The notes beneath the pieces were generated by a model. It saw nothing but the letters and a program-made list of their open reading frames with translations, was not told the origin of the DNA and did no database searches. Below are positions 45,873-57,066 of a stretch of 64,000 nucleotides of DNA, piece by piece (the first letter of the stretch is position 1; each line of letters begins with the position of its first letter). Position numbers and translations under genes: made by a program. Origin of the DNA: Streptomyces sp. NBC_01335 (lineage in GTDB: Bacteria > Actinomycetota > Actinomycetes > Streptomycetales > Streptomycetaceae); assembly GCF_035953295.1 (NCBI RefSeq), contig NZ_CP108370.1:2852001-2916000 (forward strand), written 5' to 3'.

Positions 45873-46364
45873 ATGCGCAACGTCGTGGAACGTGAGCTGG
45901 AACTGAAGCTGGTCCTGTCGCCCGAGCGATCCATTCCCGTACCCGCCCGGTTGACGTACCGGGCGGACGACCCGTACGCCGTGCACATCGTCTTCCACGT
46001 CGGCTCGGAGTCCCCGGTGCACTGGACGTTCGCGCGGGAGTTGCTGATCGAGGGGGTGTTCCGGCCGTGCGGGCACGGGGACGTGCGGATCTGGCCGACG
46101 AGGGTCGGGCACCGCGACGTCATCTGTGTCGCGCTGAGCTCCCCGGACGGCAACGCCCTGCTGGAGGTTCCGTCCGCGTCGGTGTCGGCGTGGCTGGAGC
46201 GGACCCTCACCGTGGTCCCGCCGGGCACGGAGAACGACGGCCCCTGGGGGGAGTTGCTCGACCAGGAGCTCGCCGAGCTGCTCTCCCCGCTGCCCGCCGA
46301 GGACCTGTGGCTCGCCGACCCGTTCGGCCCGGACGACGCGCCCCAGGACTCCAACGAGGCGTGA
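45873..46364 (+). CDS. ssgG: SsgA-like sporulation protein SsgG
   Basis: 163 aa SALP protein, a family unique to morphologically complex actinomycetes and involved in septum placement and cell-wall events during sporulation. ATG at 45873 with GAAAGG 11 bases upstream; a GTG at 45864 is possible. Core: LVLSPERSIPVPARLTYRADD, VHIVFHVGSESPVHWTFARE and GDVRIWPTRV. The SsgG name rests on position near hppD in S. coelicolor, recalled and not checked. The C-terminal tail is longer than in SsgA/SsgB. Confidence 0.85.
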   Translation: MRNVVERELELKLVLSPERSIPVPARLTYRADDPYAVHIVFHVGSESPVHWTFARELLIEGVFRPCGHGDVRIWPTRVGHRDVICVALSSPDGNALLEVPSASVSAWLERTLTVVPPGTENDGPWGELLDQELAELLSPLPAEDLWLADPFGPDDAPQDSNEA

Positions 46365-46387
46365 GCGTGGTGGACAGGGCACGTGGT

Positions 46388-47764
46388 TCAGAAGAGCTTG
46401 CCCGGGTTGAGGATGCCGAGCGGGTCGAAGGCGGCCTTGATCCCGCGCTGCAACTCGATCCCCACCGGACCGAGTTCCCGGGCGAGCCACTCCTTCTTGA
46501 GGACGCCGACGCCGTGTTCGCCGGTGATGGTGCCGCCCAGTTCGAGGCCGAGCGCCATGATCTCGTCGAAGGACTCGCGGGCCCGGCGGGACTCGTCGGG
46601 GTCGGCGGGGTCGAAGCAGACGACGGGGTGGGTGTTGCCGTCGCCCGCGTGGGCGCAGACGCCGATGGTGAGTCCGTACTTCTCCGCGACGGCGGCGGTC
46701 CCCTCGATCATCGCGCCGAGCCGCGAGCGCGGTACGCAGACGTCGTCGATCATCGTGGCGGGCTTGACGGTCTCCAGCGCGGTCAGCGACATCCGGCGCG
46801 CCTGGAGCAGGAGTTCGGACTCGGCGACGTCGTCGGCGGGGACCACTCCGGTGGCTCCGGCCTCGGTGCAGAGCGCGCCGACGGCGGCGAGGTCGGCGGG
46901 GGCGTCGGGCGTGTCGAAGGCGCAGAGGAGGAGCGCCTCGGTGGATTCGGGCAGGCCCATGTGGGCCATCGCGTTCACCGCGCGGACCGTCGTACGGTCC
47001 ATCAGTTCGAGGAGTGACGGGGCGTGTCCCCGCTCCATGATCCGGCAGACGGCGTCGCAGGCCGCCGCCGCGGAGGGGAACTCCGCCGCGAGCACGAGCT
47101 GGCGCGGCGGCTTGGGGCGGAGGGCGAGGACGGCCTTGACGACGATGCCGAGGCTGCCCTCGGAGCCGACGAAGAGCCGGGTGAGGTCGTATCCGGCCAC
47201 GCCCTTGGCGGTGCGGCGGCCGGTGGTGAGGAGGCGCCCGTCGGCGAGGACGACGTCGAGACCGAGTACGTACTCGGCGGTGACGCCGTACTTGACGCAG
47301 CACAGGCCGCCGGAGGCGGTGCCGATGTTCCCGCCGATGGTGCACATCTCCCAGCTGGAGGGGTCCGGCGGGTAGGAGAGGCCGTGTTCGCCGACGGCGC
47401 GGGAGAGGGTGGCGTTGACGACGCCCGGTTCGACGACGGCGATCCGGTCGACCGCGCTGATCTCCAGGATCCGGTCCATCTTCACCAGGGAGAGCACCAC
47501 GCACCCCTCGGAGGCGTTGGCGGCGCCGGAGAGGCCGGTACGGGCGCCCTGCGGCACCACCGGTACGCGCAGCGCGTGCGCGGTGCGCATGACGTGCTGG
47601 ACCTGTTCGACGGTGCGTGGGAGCACGACCACCAGGGGCGATCCGGCGTCGCAGAAGCTCGCCATGTCGCGCGCGTACGACGCGGTGACGTCGGGGTCGG
47701 TGAGGAGGGCCTCGGCGGGCAGGCCCGCCCGAAGCCGTTCGAGGAGATCGTCCCGGTGGTCCAT
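46388..47764 (-). CDS. FAD-linked oxidase, GlcD-like
   Basis: 458 aa. N-terminal FAD_binding_4 domain with PRTVEQVQHVMRTAHALRVP, PQGARTGLSGAAN and YPPDPSSWEMCTIGGNIGT; C-terminal FAD-oxidase domain ending GTITGEHGVGVLKKEWLARE and FDPLGILNPGKLF. ATG at 47764. It belongs to the glycolate/D-lactate dehydrogenase family; which 2-hydroxyacid it oxidises is not clear. No GlcE/GlcF partner is adjacent. Confidence 0.88.
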   Translation of the reverse strand: MDHRDDLLERLRAGLPAEALLTDPDVTASYARDMASFCDAGSPLVVVLPRTVEQVQHVMRTAHALRVPVVPQGARTGLSGAANASEGCVVLSLVKMDRILEISAVDRIAVVEPGVVNATLSRAVGEHGLSYPPDPSSWEMCTIGGNIGTASGGLCCVKYGVTAEYVLGLDVVLADGRLLTTGRRTAKGVAGYDLTRLFVGSEGSLGIVVKAVLALRPKPPRQLVLAAEFPSAAAACDAVCRIMERGHAPSLLELMDRTTVRAVNAMAHMGLPESTEALLLCAFDTPDAPADLAAVGALCTEAGATGVVPADDVAESELLLQARRMSLTALETVKPATMIDDVCVPRSRLGAMIEGTAAVAEKYGLTIGVCAHAGDGNTHPVVCFDPADPDESRRARESFDEIMALGLELGGTITGEHGVGVLKKEWLARELGPVGIELQRGIKAAFDPLGILNPGKLF

Positions 47765-47861
47765 GCTTCCACCCTGGCACCCGGCGGCCAATGGTGTGAA
47801 CCCGTCTGCGGCTGCTGTTCCGGAGCGCGGTGTGCTCTTCGTACTGACGCAAAGTGATCGT

Positions 47862-49628
47862 ATGGATGTCATGCCGCAGCAGGACCCGGATGCCCGCACG
47901 ACGCCGTCCGCCTCTCCCCACCCGCACGACGGGCCTGGGTGGGAGGCGCCGCCCGAGGGCGGACCGCCCCGGGACCCGGCGGACGGGGGCCCGCCGCCCG
48001 AGGACGCCGAGGTGCAGCCCCCGCCCCCCACCCTGCGCACCTCGCTGCGGCGGGCCGCGGTCGGGGCGGTGGCCGCCGGGGTCCTGGTGGCGGGCGCGCT
48101 GGTGGCCGTACCGGAGGACGCCCCGGCCCCCGCCGCGGCGCCGGGGGCGGCGGACCGGGCCCGGTCGGCGGCGACCGCCGGGGCACCGGCCTCGCTCTCC
48201 GACCTGACGGCCCTGATCGGCGACCGGCAGAGCTGGGTACGGAGCCACCCGGCGGACGCCCCTGCCTGGGCGGCGCTCGGTTCGGCATACGTCGAATGGG
48301 CCCGGCGGTCCGCGGACTTCGGGTACTACCCGCGCGCCGAGCAGGCCCTGAAGCGCTCGCTGGCGGCCGAGCCGGGCGACCGCGGCAACGGCGCCGCCTG
48401 GGTGGGGCTGGCCGAACTCGCCGACGCCCGCCACGACTTCCTGGCGGCGAAGAAGTGGGGCGAGACGGTACGGGACCGCGCGCCCGGCACGTGGACGCTG
48501 TACCCGGCGCTGATCGACGCGTACAACGGGCTCGGCGACTACGAGGCGGCCGGCACGGCCACCGAGAAGTTCGCCGCCCTGCGCAAGGGCGTTCCCGCCC
48601 TGGGTCGTACCGCCGAGCTGTACCGCGACCGGGGCTGGCGCGAGGACGCGCTCGCCACCGCGCAGGAGGCCGCCGACCGCTCCGTCACCCCCGCGCAGAA
48701 GGCGGAGGCCCTGCACCGCCTCGGCGACCTGGCCCGCGAGCGCGGCGAGGCCGGGGAGGCACTCGCGCAGTACGACGCGGCGCTCCGCATCGACCGGGGC
48801 CACAACGCCTCGCTCGCCGGACGGGCCCGCGCACTGACCGCTCTGGGCCGCACCGACGAGGCGCTCGCGGAGTACCAGCGGGTGCTCCAGCGCCTCCCGC
48901 GCCCCGAGTACGCCCTCGAACTCGCCGAACTGTACGAGTCGTTGGACCTCGACGGGGACGCCGCCAGCCAGTACGCGACGTTCCTGAAGATGGCCGGGGC
49001 GGCGGAGCGGAACGGGGTGGACGAGACGCTGCCGCTGGCCCGCTACGAGAGCGACCACGGCGACCCGGAGGCGGCCGTGGCGCGGCTGCGCGCCGCGTGG
49101 GAGGGGCAGCGGCGCGGATCGGAGGTCGCGGACGCGCTCGGCTGGGCGCTGCACCGGGCGGGCAGCACGGAGGAGGGCATGGAGTTCGCCCTCAAGGCGG
49201 CCGACAGCGGGCTCCGCAGCGCCTCGTACGCGTACCACCTGGGCGTGATGGAGGCCGAGTCGGGCGATGTCGGGGCCGCCCGCCGCCATCTGGCGGAGGC
49301 CCTGCGCACCGACCCGGCGTTCTCGCCGCTGGACGCCCCGGCGGCCCGGCGGGCGCTGGACGGACTGGGCGAGCCGGCCGAGGGCGGCCCTCAGGACCTG
49401 CGGCCGGCCTCCGCCCCGGCCGCCGCCCCGGACCCGGCCCCTGATCCGGCGGCGGACCCCGAGCCGCAGGGCGAAGCACCGGCGGCTCCCGCACCCGCCG
49501 CACCCCCGGCTCCGGCGCCCGCGCCGTCCGCCGCACAGGCCGCCGAACCTGCCGGGCCTGCCGGGCCTGCCGGGCCTGCCGGGCCTGCCGGGCCTGCCGG
49601 GTCGAAGCAGGGCGCCCCGGCCGCCTGA
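47862..49628 (+). CDS. TPR-repeat protein with membrane anchor
   Basis: 588 aa. ATG at 47862 or 47871; neither has a good ribosome site. Acidic, Pro-rich cytoplasmic part, then one membrane helix (LRRAAVGAVAAGVLVAGALVA, about 60-80) and about ten TPR units from 110 to 500 (e.g. AWAALGSAYVEWARRSADFG, EALHRLGDLARERGEAGEAL). The C-terminus is an Ala/Pro-rich tail with a 9-base repeat. Probably an extracytoplasmic scaffold; partner unknown. Confidence 0.82.
   Translation: MDVMPQQDPDARTTPSASPHPHDGPGWEAPPEGGPPRDPADGGPPPEDAEVQPPPPTLRTSLRRAAVGAVAAGVLVAGALVAVPEDAPAPAAAPGAADRARSAATAGAPASLSDLTALIGDRQSWVRSHPADAPAWAALGSAYVEWARRSADFGYYPRAEQALKRSLAAEPGDRGNGAAWVGLAELADARHDFLAAKKWGETVRDRAPGTWTLYPALIDAYNGLGDYEAAGTATEKFAALRKGVPALGRTAELYRDRGWREDALATAQEAADRSVTPAQKAEALHRLGDLARERGEAGEALAQYDAALRIDRGHNASLAGRARALTALGRTDEALAEYQRVLQRLPRPEYALELAELYESLDLDGDAASQYATFLKMAGAAERNGVDETLPLARYESDHGDPEAAVARLRAAWEGQRRGSEVADALGWALHRAGSTEEGMEFALKAADSGLRSASYAYHLGVMEAESGDVGAARRHLAEALRTDPAFSPLDAPAARRALDGLGEPAEGGPQDLRPASAPAAAPDPAPDPAADPEPQGEAPAAPAPAAPPAPAPAPSAAQAAEPAGPAGPAGPAGPAGPAGSKQGAPAA
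49549..49603 (+). repeat. 9-bp tandem repeat coding Gly-Pro-Ala
   Basis: Six copies of GGGCCTGCC in frame at the end of the TPR gene, coding GPA repeats. Perfect copies suggest recent slippage. Confidence 0.85.
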
Positions 49629-49706
49629 GGGGCTGCCTGGGCCCAAGGTCCGTCCCGCCGGTCGCGGGTGGGGCGGTCAGTCGCGGGGCGGCCGGTCGCC
49701 GGGAGG

Positions 49707-50525
49707 TCAGTCGCGGGTGGCGATGGCGTCGCCGTTGACGGTGGTGAGCGTCAGGGTGGGGCCGCTCGCGTCGGCGGTGGTGGGCAGGGTCACCGAGGTG
49801 GTGCCGTTGCGCGTGGTGGCGGCAACGCGGTAGGCGGGGGCGGTGTGCGGCAGCGACACCCGGAGCGAGCCGTTGGTGGTGGCGGCGGTGAGCGGGGACG
49901 GCGCGGTGGCGCCGGCGAGGGTCACGTCCCCGTTGACCGTCCCGGCGTTCAGGCGGCCGGAGCGCAGGTCCTCGGCGCGTACGGAGCCGTTGCGGGTGGT
50001 GAGCCGGACGGTGGCGCCGTCCCGCCCGGACCGTACGACGGTCACGTCCCCGTTGACGGTGGTGAGGTCCAGCGGCGCGGCGACCCCGGCCACGTCGATG
50101 CCCGCGTTCCGGGCGGTGACGGTGACGGAGGCGACGGCGGGCACGTCGATCACGGGCATCCGGGGGCACGCCCCGCCCCGGTCGCCGTCGCCGCCCCGGT
50201 CGTCACCCTCACCGTCCCGGCCGTCCCCGTCTCCGTCGGCGTCGACGTCGCGGCAGGTCAGGTCGAGCACCCAGGTGTCACCCCGGTGCGACCAACGGGC
50301 CTGCACCTGAGGGTCGGTGACGGCGTGTTTCCCGTCGGCCGGGCGCAGCCGCACCCCGTTCTCCGTGGTGATCACGAGCCGTGCGTCCCCGCCGAGGTCC
50401 GGGGCCGTCACGGCGTCGGGGCGCGTACGGAAGTCCCCGTCGTGCCCGTCGCACGCGGCGAGGAGCGGAAGGACCACCAGCAGGGGGGCCAGGCGGCGTG
50501 CCCGCCGGGAGGAAGTGGCGTTCAT
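49707..50525 (-). CDS. DUF4097-like beta-helix lipoprotein
   Basis: 272 aa lipoprotein. Signal with lipobox LPLLAAC (Cys about 25). A low-complexity Asp/Gly run (about 98-118) splits the domain; the C-terminal half has repeating 20-residue units each with a TxNG corner: LTTVNGDVTVVRSG, LTTRNGSVRAEDL, GTVNGDVTLAGA, TTNGSLRVSLP, as in DUF4097 proteins of the LiaF-like beta-helix type. Surface location is predicted; role unknown. ATG at 50525 used. Confidence 0.8.
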   Translation of the reverse strand: MNATSSRRARRLAPLLVVLPLLAACDGHDGDFRTRPDAVTAPDLGGDARLVITTENGVRLRPADGKHAVTDPQVQARWSHRGDTWVLDLTCRDVDADGDGDGRDGEGDDRGGDGDRGGACPRMPVIDVPAVASVTVTARNAGIDVAGVAAPLDLTTVNGDVTVVRSGRDGATVRLTTRNGSVRAEDLRSGRLNAGTVNGDVTLAGATAPSPLTAATTNGSLRVSLPHTAPAYRVAATTRNGTTSVTLPTTADASGPTLTLTTVNGDAIATRD

Positions 50526-50551
50526 GGGTGCCGTCTTCCCCGGGACGGGCC

Positions 50552-50633
50552 GTCCATGACGCGGCACGGGCTGTCCATGACGGCACAGGCTGTCCATGAC
50601 GCGGTTCGGGCCGTCCATGACGCGGCGGAGCCC
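50552..50633. repeat. Four about-21-bp tandem repeats upstream of a lipoprotein gene
   Basis: Copies start at 50552, 50573, 50592 and 50613 with GTCCATGAC, e.g. GTCCATGACGCGGCACGGGC. The array begins 27 bases upstream of the lipoprotein ATG at 50525. GTCCATG is the reverse complement of CATGGAC, the core of the other array at 27043. Confidence 0.85.
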
Positions 50634-50707
50634 GCGCCCCGGGTGGAGGCGCGGGCTCCGGCGTACCGGCGGCCGACCGGCGCGTACCGGTCTACCGGTC
50701 TACCGGC

Positions 50708-52461
<1,754 letters not shown>

Positions 52462-52479
52462 TCCGAGGGAGTGCGTCGC

Positions 52480-53127
52480 TTGAGCTTCTGGGAGTACGTG
52501 ACGACCCGGCACCAGCAACTGCTCACCGACGCCTTCCAGCACGTCAGCGCCGTCTTCCAGTGCATGGTCATCGCGACGGTGCTGGGGGTGGTGATCGGGG
52601 TGGTCAGCTACCGCAGCGGCTGGGGCGGTTCGTTCGCCATCACGTCGACGGCGACGATCCTGACCATCCCCTCGCTGGCGGCGATCGGTCTGCTGATCCC
52701 GCTGGTCGGGCTGGGTGTGGCGCCGACCGTGATCACCCTGACGATGTACGGGCTGCTGCCCATCGTGCGTAACTCCATCGTGGGGCTGCGCGGGGTGGAC
52801 CCGTCGCTGGTGGACGCGGCGAAGGGCATCGGGATGTCGCGGATCGCGCGGCTGTGCCGGGTGGAGCTGCCGCTCGCCTGGCCGCCGATCCTCACCGGTA
52901 TCCGGGTCGCCACGCAGATGCTGATGGGCATCGCCGCGATCGCCGCGTACGCCTCGGGGCCCGGGCTCGGCAACGAGATCTTCCGGGGCATCGCCTCGCT
53001 GGGCAGCGCCAACGCGATCAACCAGGTCCTCGCCGGCACGCTCGGCATCGTCATCCTCGCGCTTCTCTTCGACGCCGCGTACGTGCTGCTCGGGCGGCTG
53101 ACCATTCCCAGGGGGATCCGTGTCTGA
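52480..53127 (+). CDS. Osmoprotectant ABC importer permease 1
   Basis: 215 aa OpuCB/ProW-type permease. TTG at 52480 is preferred: GAGGGAG lies eight bases upstream, but would be too close to a GTG at 52471. Six helices; the EAA-like loop GLRGVDPSLVDAAKGIGMSR contacts the ATPase. First gene of a four-gene operon; the next gene overlaps by eight bases. It imports glycine betaine, choline or a similar compatible solute. Confidence 0.88.
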   Translation: MSFWEYVTTRHQQLLTDAFQHVSAVFQCMVIATVLGVVIGVVSYRSGWGGSFAITSTATILTIPSLAAIGLLIPLVGLGVAPTVITLTMYGLLPIVRNSIVGLRGVDPSLVDAAKGIGMSRIARLCRVELPLAWPPILTGIRVATQMLMGIAAIAAYASGPGLGNEIFRGIASLGSANAINQVLAGTLGIVILALLFDAAYVLLGRLTIPRGIRV

Positions 53128-54385
53128 GACCGCTGCCGACGCCACCGCCGAGCCGGAGGCGGCGGCCGAGACCTCCGGGGCGACGATCCAGCTGGAGAAC
53201 CTCACCAAGCTGTACCCGGGCAACCCGAACCCGGCCGTGGAGAACGTCTCCATGGACATCAGGGCGGGCGAGACGGTGATCTTCGTGGGCCCGTCCGGTT
53301 GCGGCAAGTCGACCACGCTGAAGATGATCAACCGGCTGATCGAGCCGACGTCCGGCCGGATCAGGATCGGCGACGAGGACGTCACCGACATGGACCCGGT
53401 GAAGCTGCGCCGGAAGATCGGGTACGCGATCCAGTCCTCGGGGCTCTTCCCGCACATGACGGTCGCCGACAACATCGCCCTCGTACCGAAGATGGTGGGC
53501 TGGTCGAAGCGGAAGGTGAAGGACCGGGTCGAGGAGATGCTCGACCTGGTCGGGCTCGACCCCCGGGAGTTCCACGGCCGCTACCCGCGCCAGCTCTCCG
53601 GCGGCCAGCAGCAGCGTGTGGGCGTGGCGCGGGCGCTCGCCGCCGACCCGCCGGTGCTGCTGATGGACGAGCCGTTCGGTGCCGTCGACCCGATCACCCG
53701 CGACCACCTCCAGGACGAGCTGATCCGGCTCCAGCACGAGCTGCACAAGACGATCGTGTTCGTCACCCACGACTTCGACGAGGCGATCAAGCTCGGCGAC
53801 CGGATCGCGGTGCTGCGGGAGCGTTCGCACATCGCGCAGTTCGACACCCCGGAGGCGATCCTCACCAACCCGACCGACGACTTCGTCTCCGGGTTCGTCG
53901 GGGCGGGCGCGGCGCTGAAGCGGCTCAACCTCACCAGGGTCCGGGACGTGGTCGTCGCCGACTTCCCGACGGTGACGGTGGACGACCCGCTCCAGGACAT
54001 CTTCAACAAGCTGCGCAGCGGCCCGCACAACGAGCTGCTGATGCTGGACCGCAAGAACCGCCCCTACAAGTGGCTGCGGCGCGGCGACCTGATGCGGGCA
54101 CGCGGCTCGCTCGCGCGGGCGGGACAGCTGGTGCACGACACGGTGACCCGGGACGCGACGCTGCACGACGCGCTGGAGGCGGTGCTCACCGACAGCGGCG
54201 GGCGGGCCGCGGTGACGGGGCGGCGCGGGGAGTTCGTCGGGGTGGTGGACATGAGCACCCTGATGGACAACGTGCAGGAGCTGCTGGAGGCGGACCGGCT
54301 CACGGCGATGGAGCACCAGCACCAGCTGGAGGAGCTGCGCAGCCATCAGACGGAGCAGGAGCTGGAGGGGGGTGGCGGCGCATGA
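53120..54385 (+). CDS. Osmoprotectant ABC importer ATPase
   Basis: 421 aa OpuCA-type ATPase. Walker A GPSGCGKST, signature LSGGQQQRVGVARALA, Walker B VLLMDEPFGAVD, H-loop VTHDFDEAI; after residue 260 two CBS-like segments (VVVADFPTVTVDDPLQDIF and GVVDMSTLMDNVQE) sense ionic strength in relatives. GTG start inside the previous gene; stop overlaps the next ATG. Confidence 0.93.
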   Translation: MSETAADATAEPEAAAETSGATIQLENLTKLYPGNPNPAVENVSMDIRAGETVIFVGPSGCGKSTTLKMINRLIEPTSGRIRIGDEDVTDMDPVKLRRKIGYAIQSSGLFPHMTVADNIALVPKMVGWSKRKVKDRVEEMLDLVGLDPREFHGRYPRQLSGGQQQRVGVARALAADPPVLLMDEPFGAVDPITRDHLQDELIRLQHELHKTIVFVTHDFDEAIKLGDRIAVLRERSHIAQFDTPEAILTNPTDDFVSGFVGAGAALKRLNLTRVRDVVVADFPTVTVDDPLQDIFNKLRSGPHNELLMLDRKNRPYKWLRRGDLMRARGSLARAGQLVHDTVTRDATLHDALEAVLTDSGGRAAVTGRRGEFVGVVDMSTLMDNVQELLEADRLTAMEHQHQLEELRSHQTEQELEGGGGA

Positions 54386-55257
54386 GCCCCAGCAGCCGCC
54401 AGGACCGCGACTCGTCCGGCCGGGACAGGACGCCGGACCGGCCGGCGGGCGAGCACGACGTCAAGGGGGTGGCGTTCCGGGACGAGGAGAGCGAGCCGCC
54501 CCCTCCCCCGGCGCGTCCGCCGCGCCGGATCACCTGGCAGAAGCTGGTGGTGCTGCCGCTGGTGCTGGCCGCGGTGCTGGTGGCGACGTACTTCTGGATC
54601 AACAACGTCAGCCTGGACTCCATCGCGGAGAACTCGATCGCGGGCGACACGGTGGAACTGCGCTGGTGGCAGCATGTGCGGCTGACGGCGATCTCGACGT
54701 TCTGGGTGCTGATCATCGCGATTCCGCTGGGCATCGCGCTGACCCGCAGGGGCCTGTCGCGGTCCGCTCCCCTCTTCACCGCGATCGCCAACATCGGCCA
54801 GGCCACTCCGGCGATCGGCCTGCTGGCGCTGCTGGTGATCTGGCTGGGCATCGGCCCGTCGACGGCGATCACCGGCATGGTGATCTACGCGGTGCTGCCG
54901 GTGCTCTCCAACACGGTGGCCGGGCTCAAGTCGATCGACCCGACGCTGGTCGAGGCCGCGCGGGGCATCGGGATGTCGGGTACGGGCACGCTGGCGAAGG
55001 TGGAGCTGCCGCTCGCCGTCCCGCTGATCCTGGCGGGGGTGCGGACCGCCCTGGTGCTGAACGTGGGTACGGCCACGCTGGCCACGTTCGGCGGCGGTGG
55101 CGGGCTCGGCGACCTGATCACCTCGGGCATCCAGACGCAGCGCATGCCGGTGCTGGTGCTGGGGTCGGTGCTGACGGTGGTGCTGGCGCTGCTGGTGGAC
55201 TGGCTGGCCTCGCTGGTGGAGCTGGTACTGACGCCGCGCGGACTGGAGGCACCGTGA
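54382..55257 (+). CDS. Osmoprotectant ABC importer permease 2
   Basis: 291 aa. ATGA coupling to the ATPase gene. A 60-residue charged, Pro-rich cytoplasmic tail precedes the first helix. EAA-like loop GLKSIDPTLVEAARGIGMSG, then LVLNVGTATLATFGGGGGLG typical of OpuC permeases. The second permease of the heterodimer; GTGA overlap with the binding-protein gene. Confidence 0.9.
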   Translation: MSPSSRQDRDSSGRDRTPDRPAGEHDVKGVAFRDEESEPPPPPARPPRRITWQKLVVLPLVLAAVLVATYFWINNVSLDSIAENSIAGDTVELRWWQHVRLTAISTFWVLIIAIPLGIALTRRGLSRSAPLFTAIANIGQATPAIGLLALLVIWLGIGPSTAITGMVIYAVLPVLSNTVAGLKSIDPTLVEAARGIGMSGTGTLAKVELPLAVPLILAGVRTALVLNVGTATLATFGGGGGLGDLITSGIQTQRMPVLVLGSVLTVVLALLVDWLASLVELVLTPRGLEAP

Positions 55258-56342
55258 GGACGCGGGCGGGGTCCGGGGGCGCGGGGCCGTACGGGGTCAC
55301 CGGGTCCGGGACCGTGGACGGGTACGGGTTCGTGGCGCCCGGGGGCGCGGGGCGCGGTGGGCGTGGGGCCCGGCGCCGGCGTGCCGGGGCGGTCGGGGCC
55401 GTACTGCTGGCGCTGGCGCTCACCGGGTGCGGGCTGAAGAGCGGGTCGCCGATGGCGGACGAGGTGGAGCCGGGTTCGGTGGGCGCGGGCGAGCCGCTCA
55501 AGGGCGCCTCGCTCACCGTCACCTCGAAGAACTTCAGCGAGAACATCATCCTCGGTCAGATGATCGGCCTGGTCTTCAAGGCGGCCGGCGCCGAGGTGCT
55601 GGACCGCACCAACCTCCCGGGCTCGATCAGCGCCCGCGAGGCCATCGTTCAGGGCGACGCGGACGCGATGTACGAGTACACCGGCACCGGCTGGATCACC
55701 TACCTCGGCAACGCGGAGCCGATCGACGACCCCGAGGAGCAGTGGAAGGCGGTACGCGACGCCGACCGGCGCAACGGGGTGACCTGGCTCCCCCAGTCGA
55801 CCCTCAACAACACCTACGCGCTCGCCATCAGCCGGAAGAACAACGCGAAGTACAAGCTGAAGAACCTGTCGGACGTGGCGGCGCTGGCGAAGAAGAACCC
55901 GTCGGCGGTGACGGTCTGCGTGGAGAACGAGTTCGCCTCCCGCGACGACGGTCTGCCCGGGATGGAGAAGGCGTACGGGATGTCCCTGCCCGCCGCGAAC
56001 ATCCGCAAGATGGACGCCGGGATCATCTACACCCAGGTGTCCAAGTCCGACTCCTGCCTGCTGGGCGAGGTCTTCACGACCGACGGCCGGATCAAGGCGA
56101 TGAATCTGGACGTGCTCGCGGACAACAAGCACTTCTTCCCGAACTACAACGCGGCGCCGGTCATCCACACCGCGACCTTCGACAAGTACCCGGTGATCGC
56201 CGACCTGCTGGACCCGGTGAGCGCGAAGCTGACGACCGAGGTCGCCCAGGAGCTCAACGCCAAGGTGGACGTGGAGGGCGCGGACCCGCACACGGTGGCG
56301 CTGGAGTGGCTGGTGGAGGAGGGGTTCATCAAGGAGGGGTGA
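55254..56342 (+). CDS. Osmoprotectant-binding lipoprotein
   Basis: 362 aa OpuAC/ProX-type binding protein. GTG at 55254 has GGAGG seven bases upstream. A 45-residue Gly-rich N-terminus precedes the lipoprotein signal AGAVGAVLLALALTGC. Mature part: LTVTSKNFSENIILGQMIGLVF, TGTGWITYLG and a C-terminal DPVSAKLTTEVAQELNAKVD. It delivers substrate to the two permeases. A strong terminator closes the operon. Confidence 0.92.
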   Translation: MRTRAGSGGAGPYGVTGSGTVDGYGFVAPGGAGRGGRGARRRRAGAVGAVLLALALTGCGLKSGSPMADEVEPGSVGAGEPLKGASLTVTSKNFSENIILGQMIGLVFKAAGAEVLDRTNLPGSISAREAIVQGDADAMYEYTGTGWITYLGNAEPIDDPEEQWKAVRDADRRNGVTWLPQSTLNNTYALAISRKNNAKYKLKNLSDVAALAKKNPSAVTVCVENEFASRDDGLPGMEKAYGMSLPAANIRKMDAGIIYTQVSKSDSCLLGEVFTTDGRIKAMNLDVLADNKHFFPNYNAAPVIHTATFDKYPVIADLLDPVSAKLTTEVAQELNAKVDVEGADPHTVALEWLVEEGFIKEG

Positions 56343-56366
56343 GCCGGGAGGGCTCCCGTACACGCA

Positions 56367-56401
56367 AAGGCCCGTTGCAAAGACTCTTTGCAACGGGCCT
56401 T
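56367..56401 (+). terminator. Terminator of the osmoprotectant operon
   Basis: Perfect 16-bp stem (56367-56382 with 56386-56401) and a 3-base loop, 25 bases after the stop. Confidence 0.88.
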
Positions 56402-56422
56402 CGTACGTCTAGGGTTCGCGTC

Positions 56423-57064
56423 ATGACGACCGGAGAAGCCCAGGACGGCAACGGCCCGAAAGCCCCGCACCCCTCCCCCGACCCCGCGACGGCCCCCGCC
56501 CCGCCGGTCGGGCCGCTCGACGCCGGTGCGCTGAAGGCCCTGGCGCACCCGCTGCGCATGCGGCTGCTGACCGCCCTCCGGGACCAGGGGCCGGCGACGG
56601 CGACCGCGCTCGGCGCACGCCTCGGCGAGTCCAGCGGGGCGGCCAGCTACCACCTCCGGCAGCTGGCCGCCCACGGTCTCGTCGCCGACGCCCCGGAGCT
56701 CGGCCGGGGCCGCGAGCGCTGGTGGCGGGCGGTCCACCGGAGCACGTCGTTCGACAGCGAGGACTTCGTGGGGCATCCGGACCCGGAGGTCCGCGGCGCG
56801 CTGGGCGTCTTCCTGATGGAGACCGCCACCAAACACACCCAGGAGCTGAACACCTGGCTCGGCACGCTGCACGAGTGGCCCGAACCGTGGCAGCACCACT
56901 GGGACATGAGCGACTTCCGCCTCCGGCTGACGCCCGAGCTCGCCGGGGAGCTGGCCTACAAGATCCACGCGCTCGTCGAGAGCTACCGCGGCCGGGTCGC
57001 CGAGGACGCCGAGGGATCGGCGCCGGTCCACGCCCACGTCCACCTCTTCCCCCGGGGGGAGTGA
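56423..57064 (+). CDS. ArsR-type HTH regulator
   Basis: 213 aa. The winged helix spans about 32-95: LKALAHPLRMRLLTALRDQG, ATALGARLGESSGAASYHLR, QLAAHGLVADAPELGRGRER WW region. The C-terminal half is helical with HEWPEPWQHHWDMSDFRLRL and a His-rich tail (VHAHVHLFPRG). GTGA overlap with the MFS gene suggests it controls that transporter. Ligand unknown. Confidence 0.82.
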   Translation: MTTGEAQDGNGPKAPHPSPDPATAPAPPVGPLDAGALKALAHPLRMRLLTALRDQGPATATALGARLGESSGAASYHLRQLAAHGLVADAPELGRGRERWWRAVHRSTSFDSEDFVGHPDPEVRGALGVFLMETATKHTQELNTWLGTLHEWPEPWQHHWDMSDFRLRLTPELAGELAYKIHALVESYRGRVAEDAEGSAPVHAHVHLFPRGE

Positions 57065-57066
57065 CC

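Noticed and set aside
45780..49646. 1288-aa minus-strand frame
   Set aside because: It runs through ssgG, the GlcD-like gene and the TPR gene in shadow frame; low-complexity sequence only.
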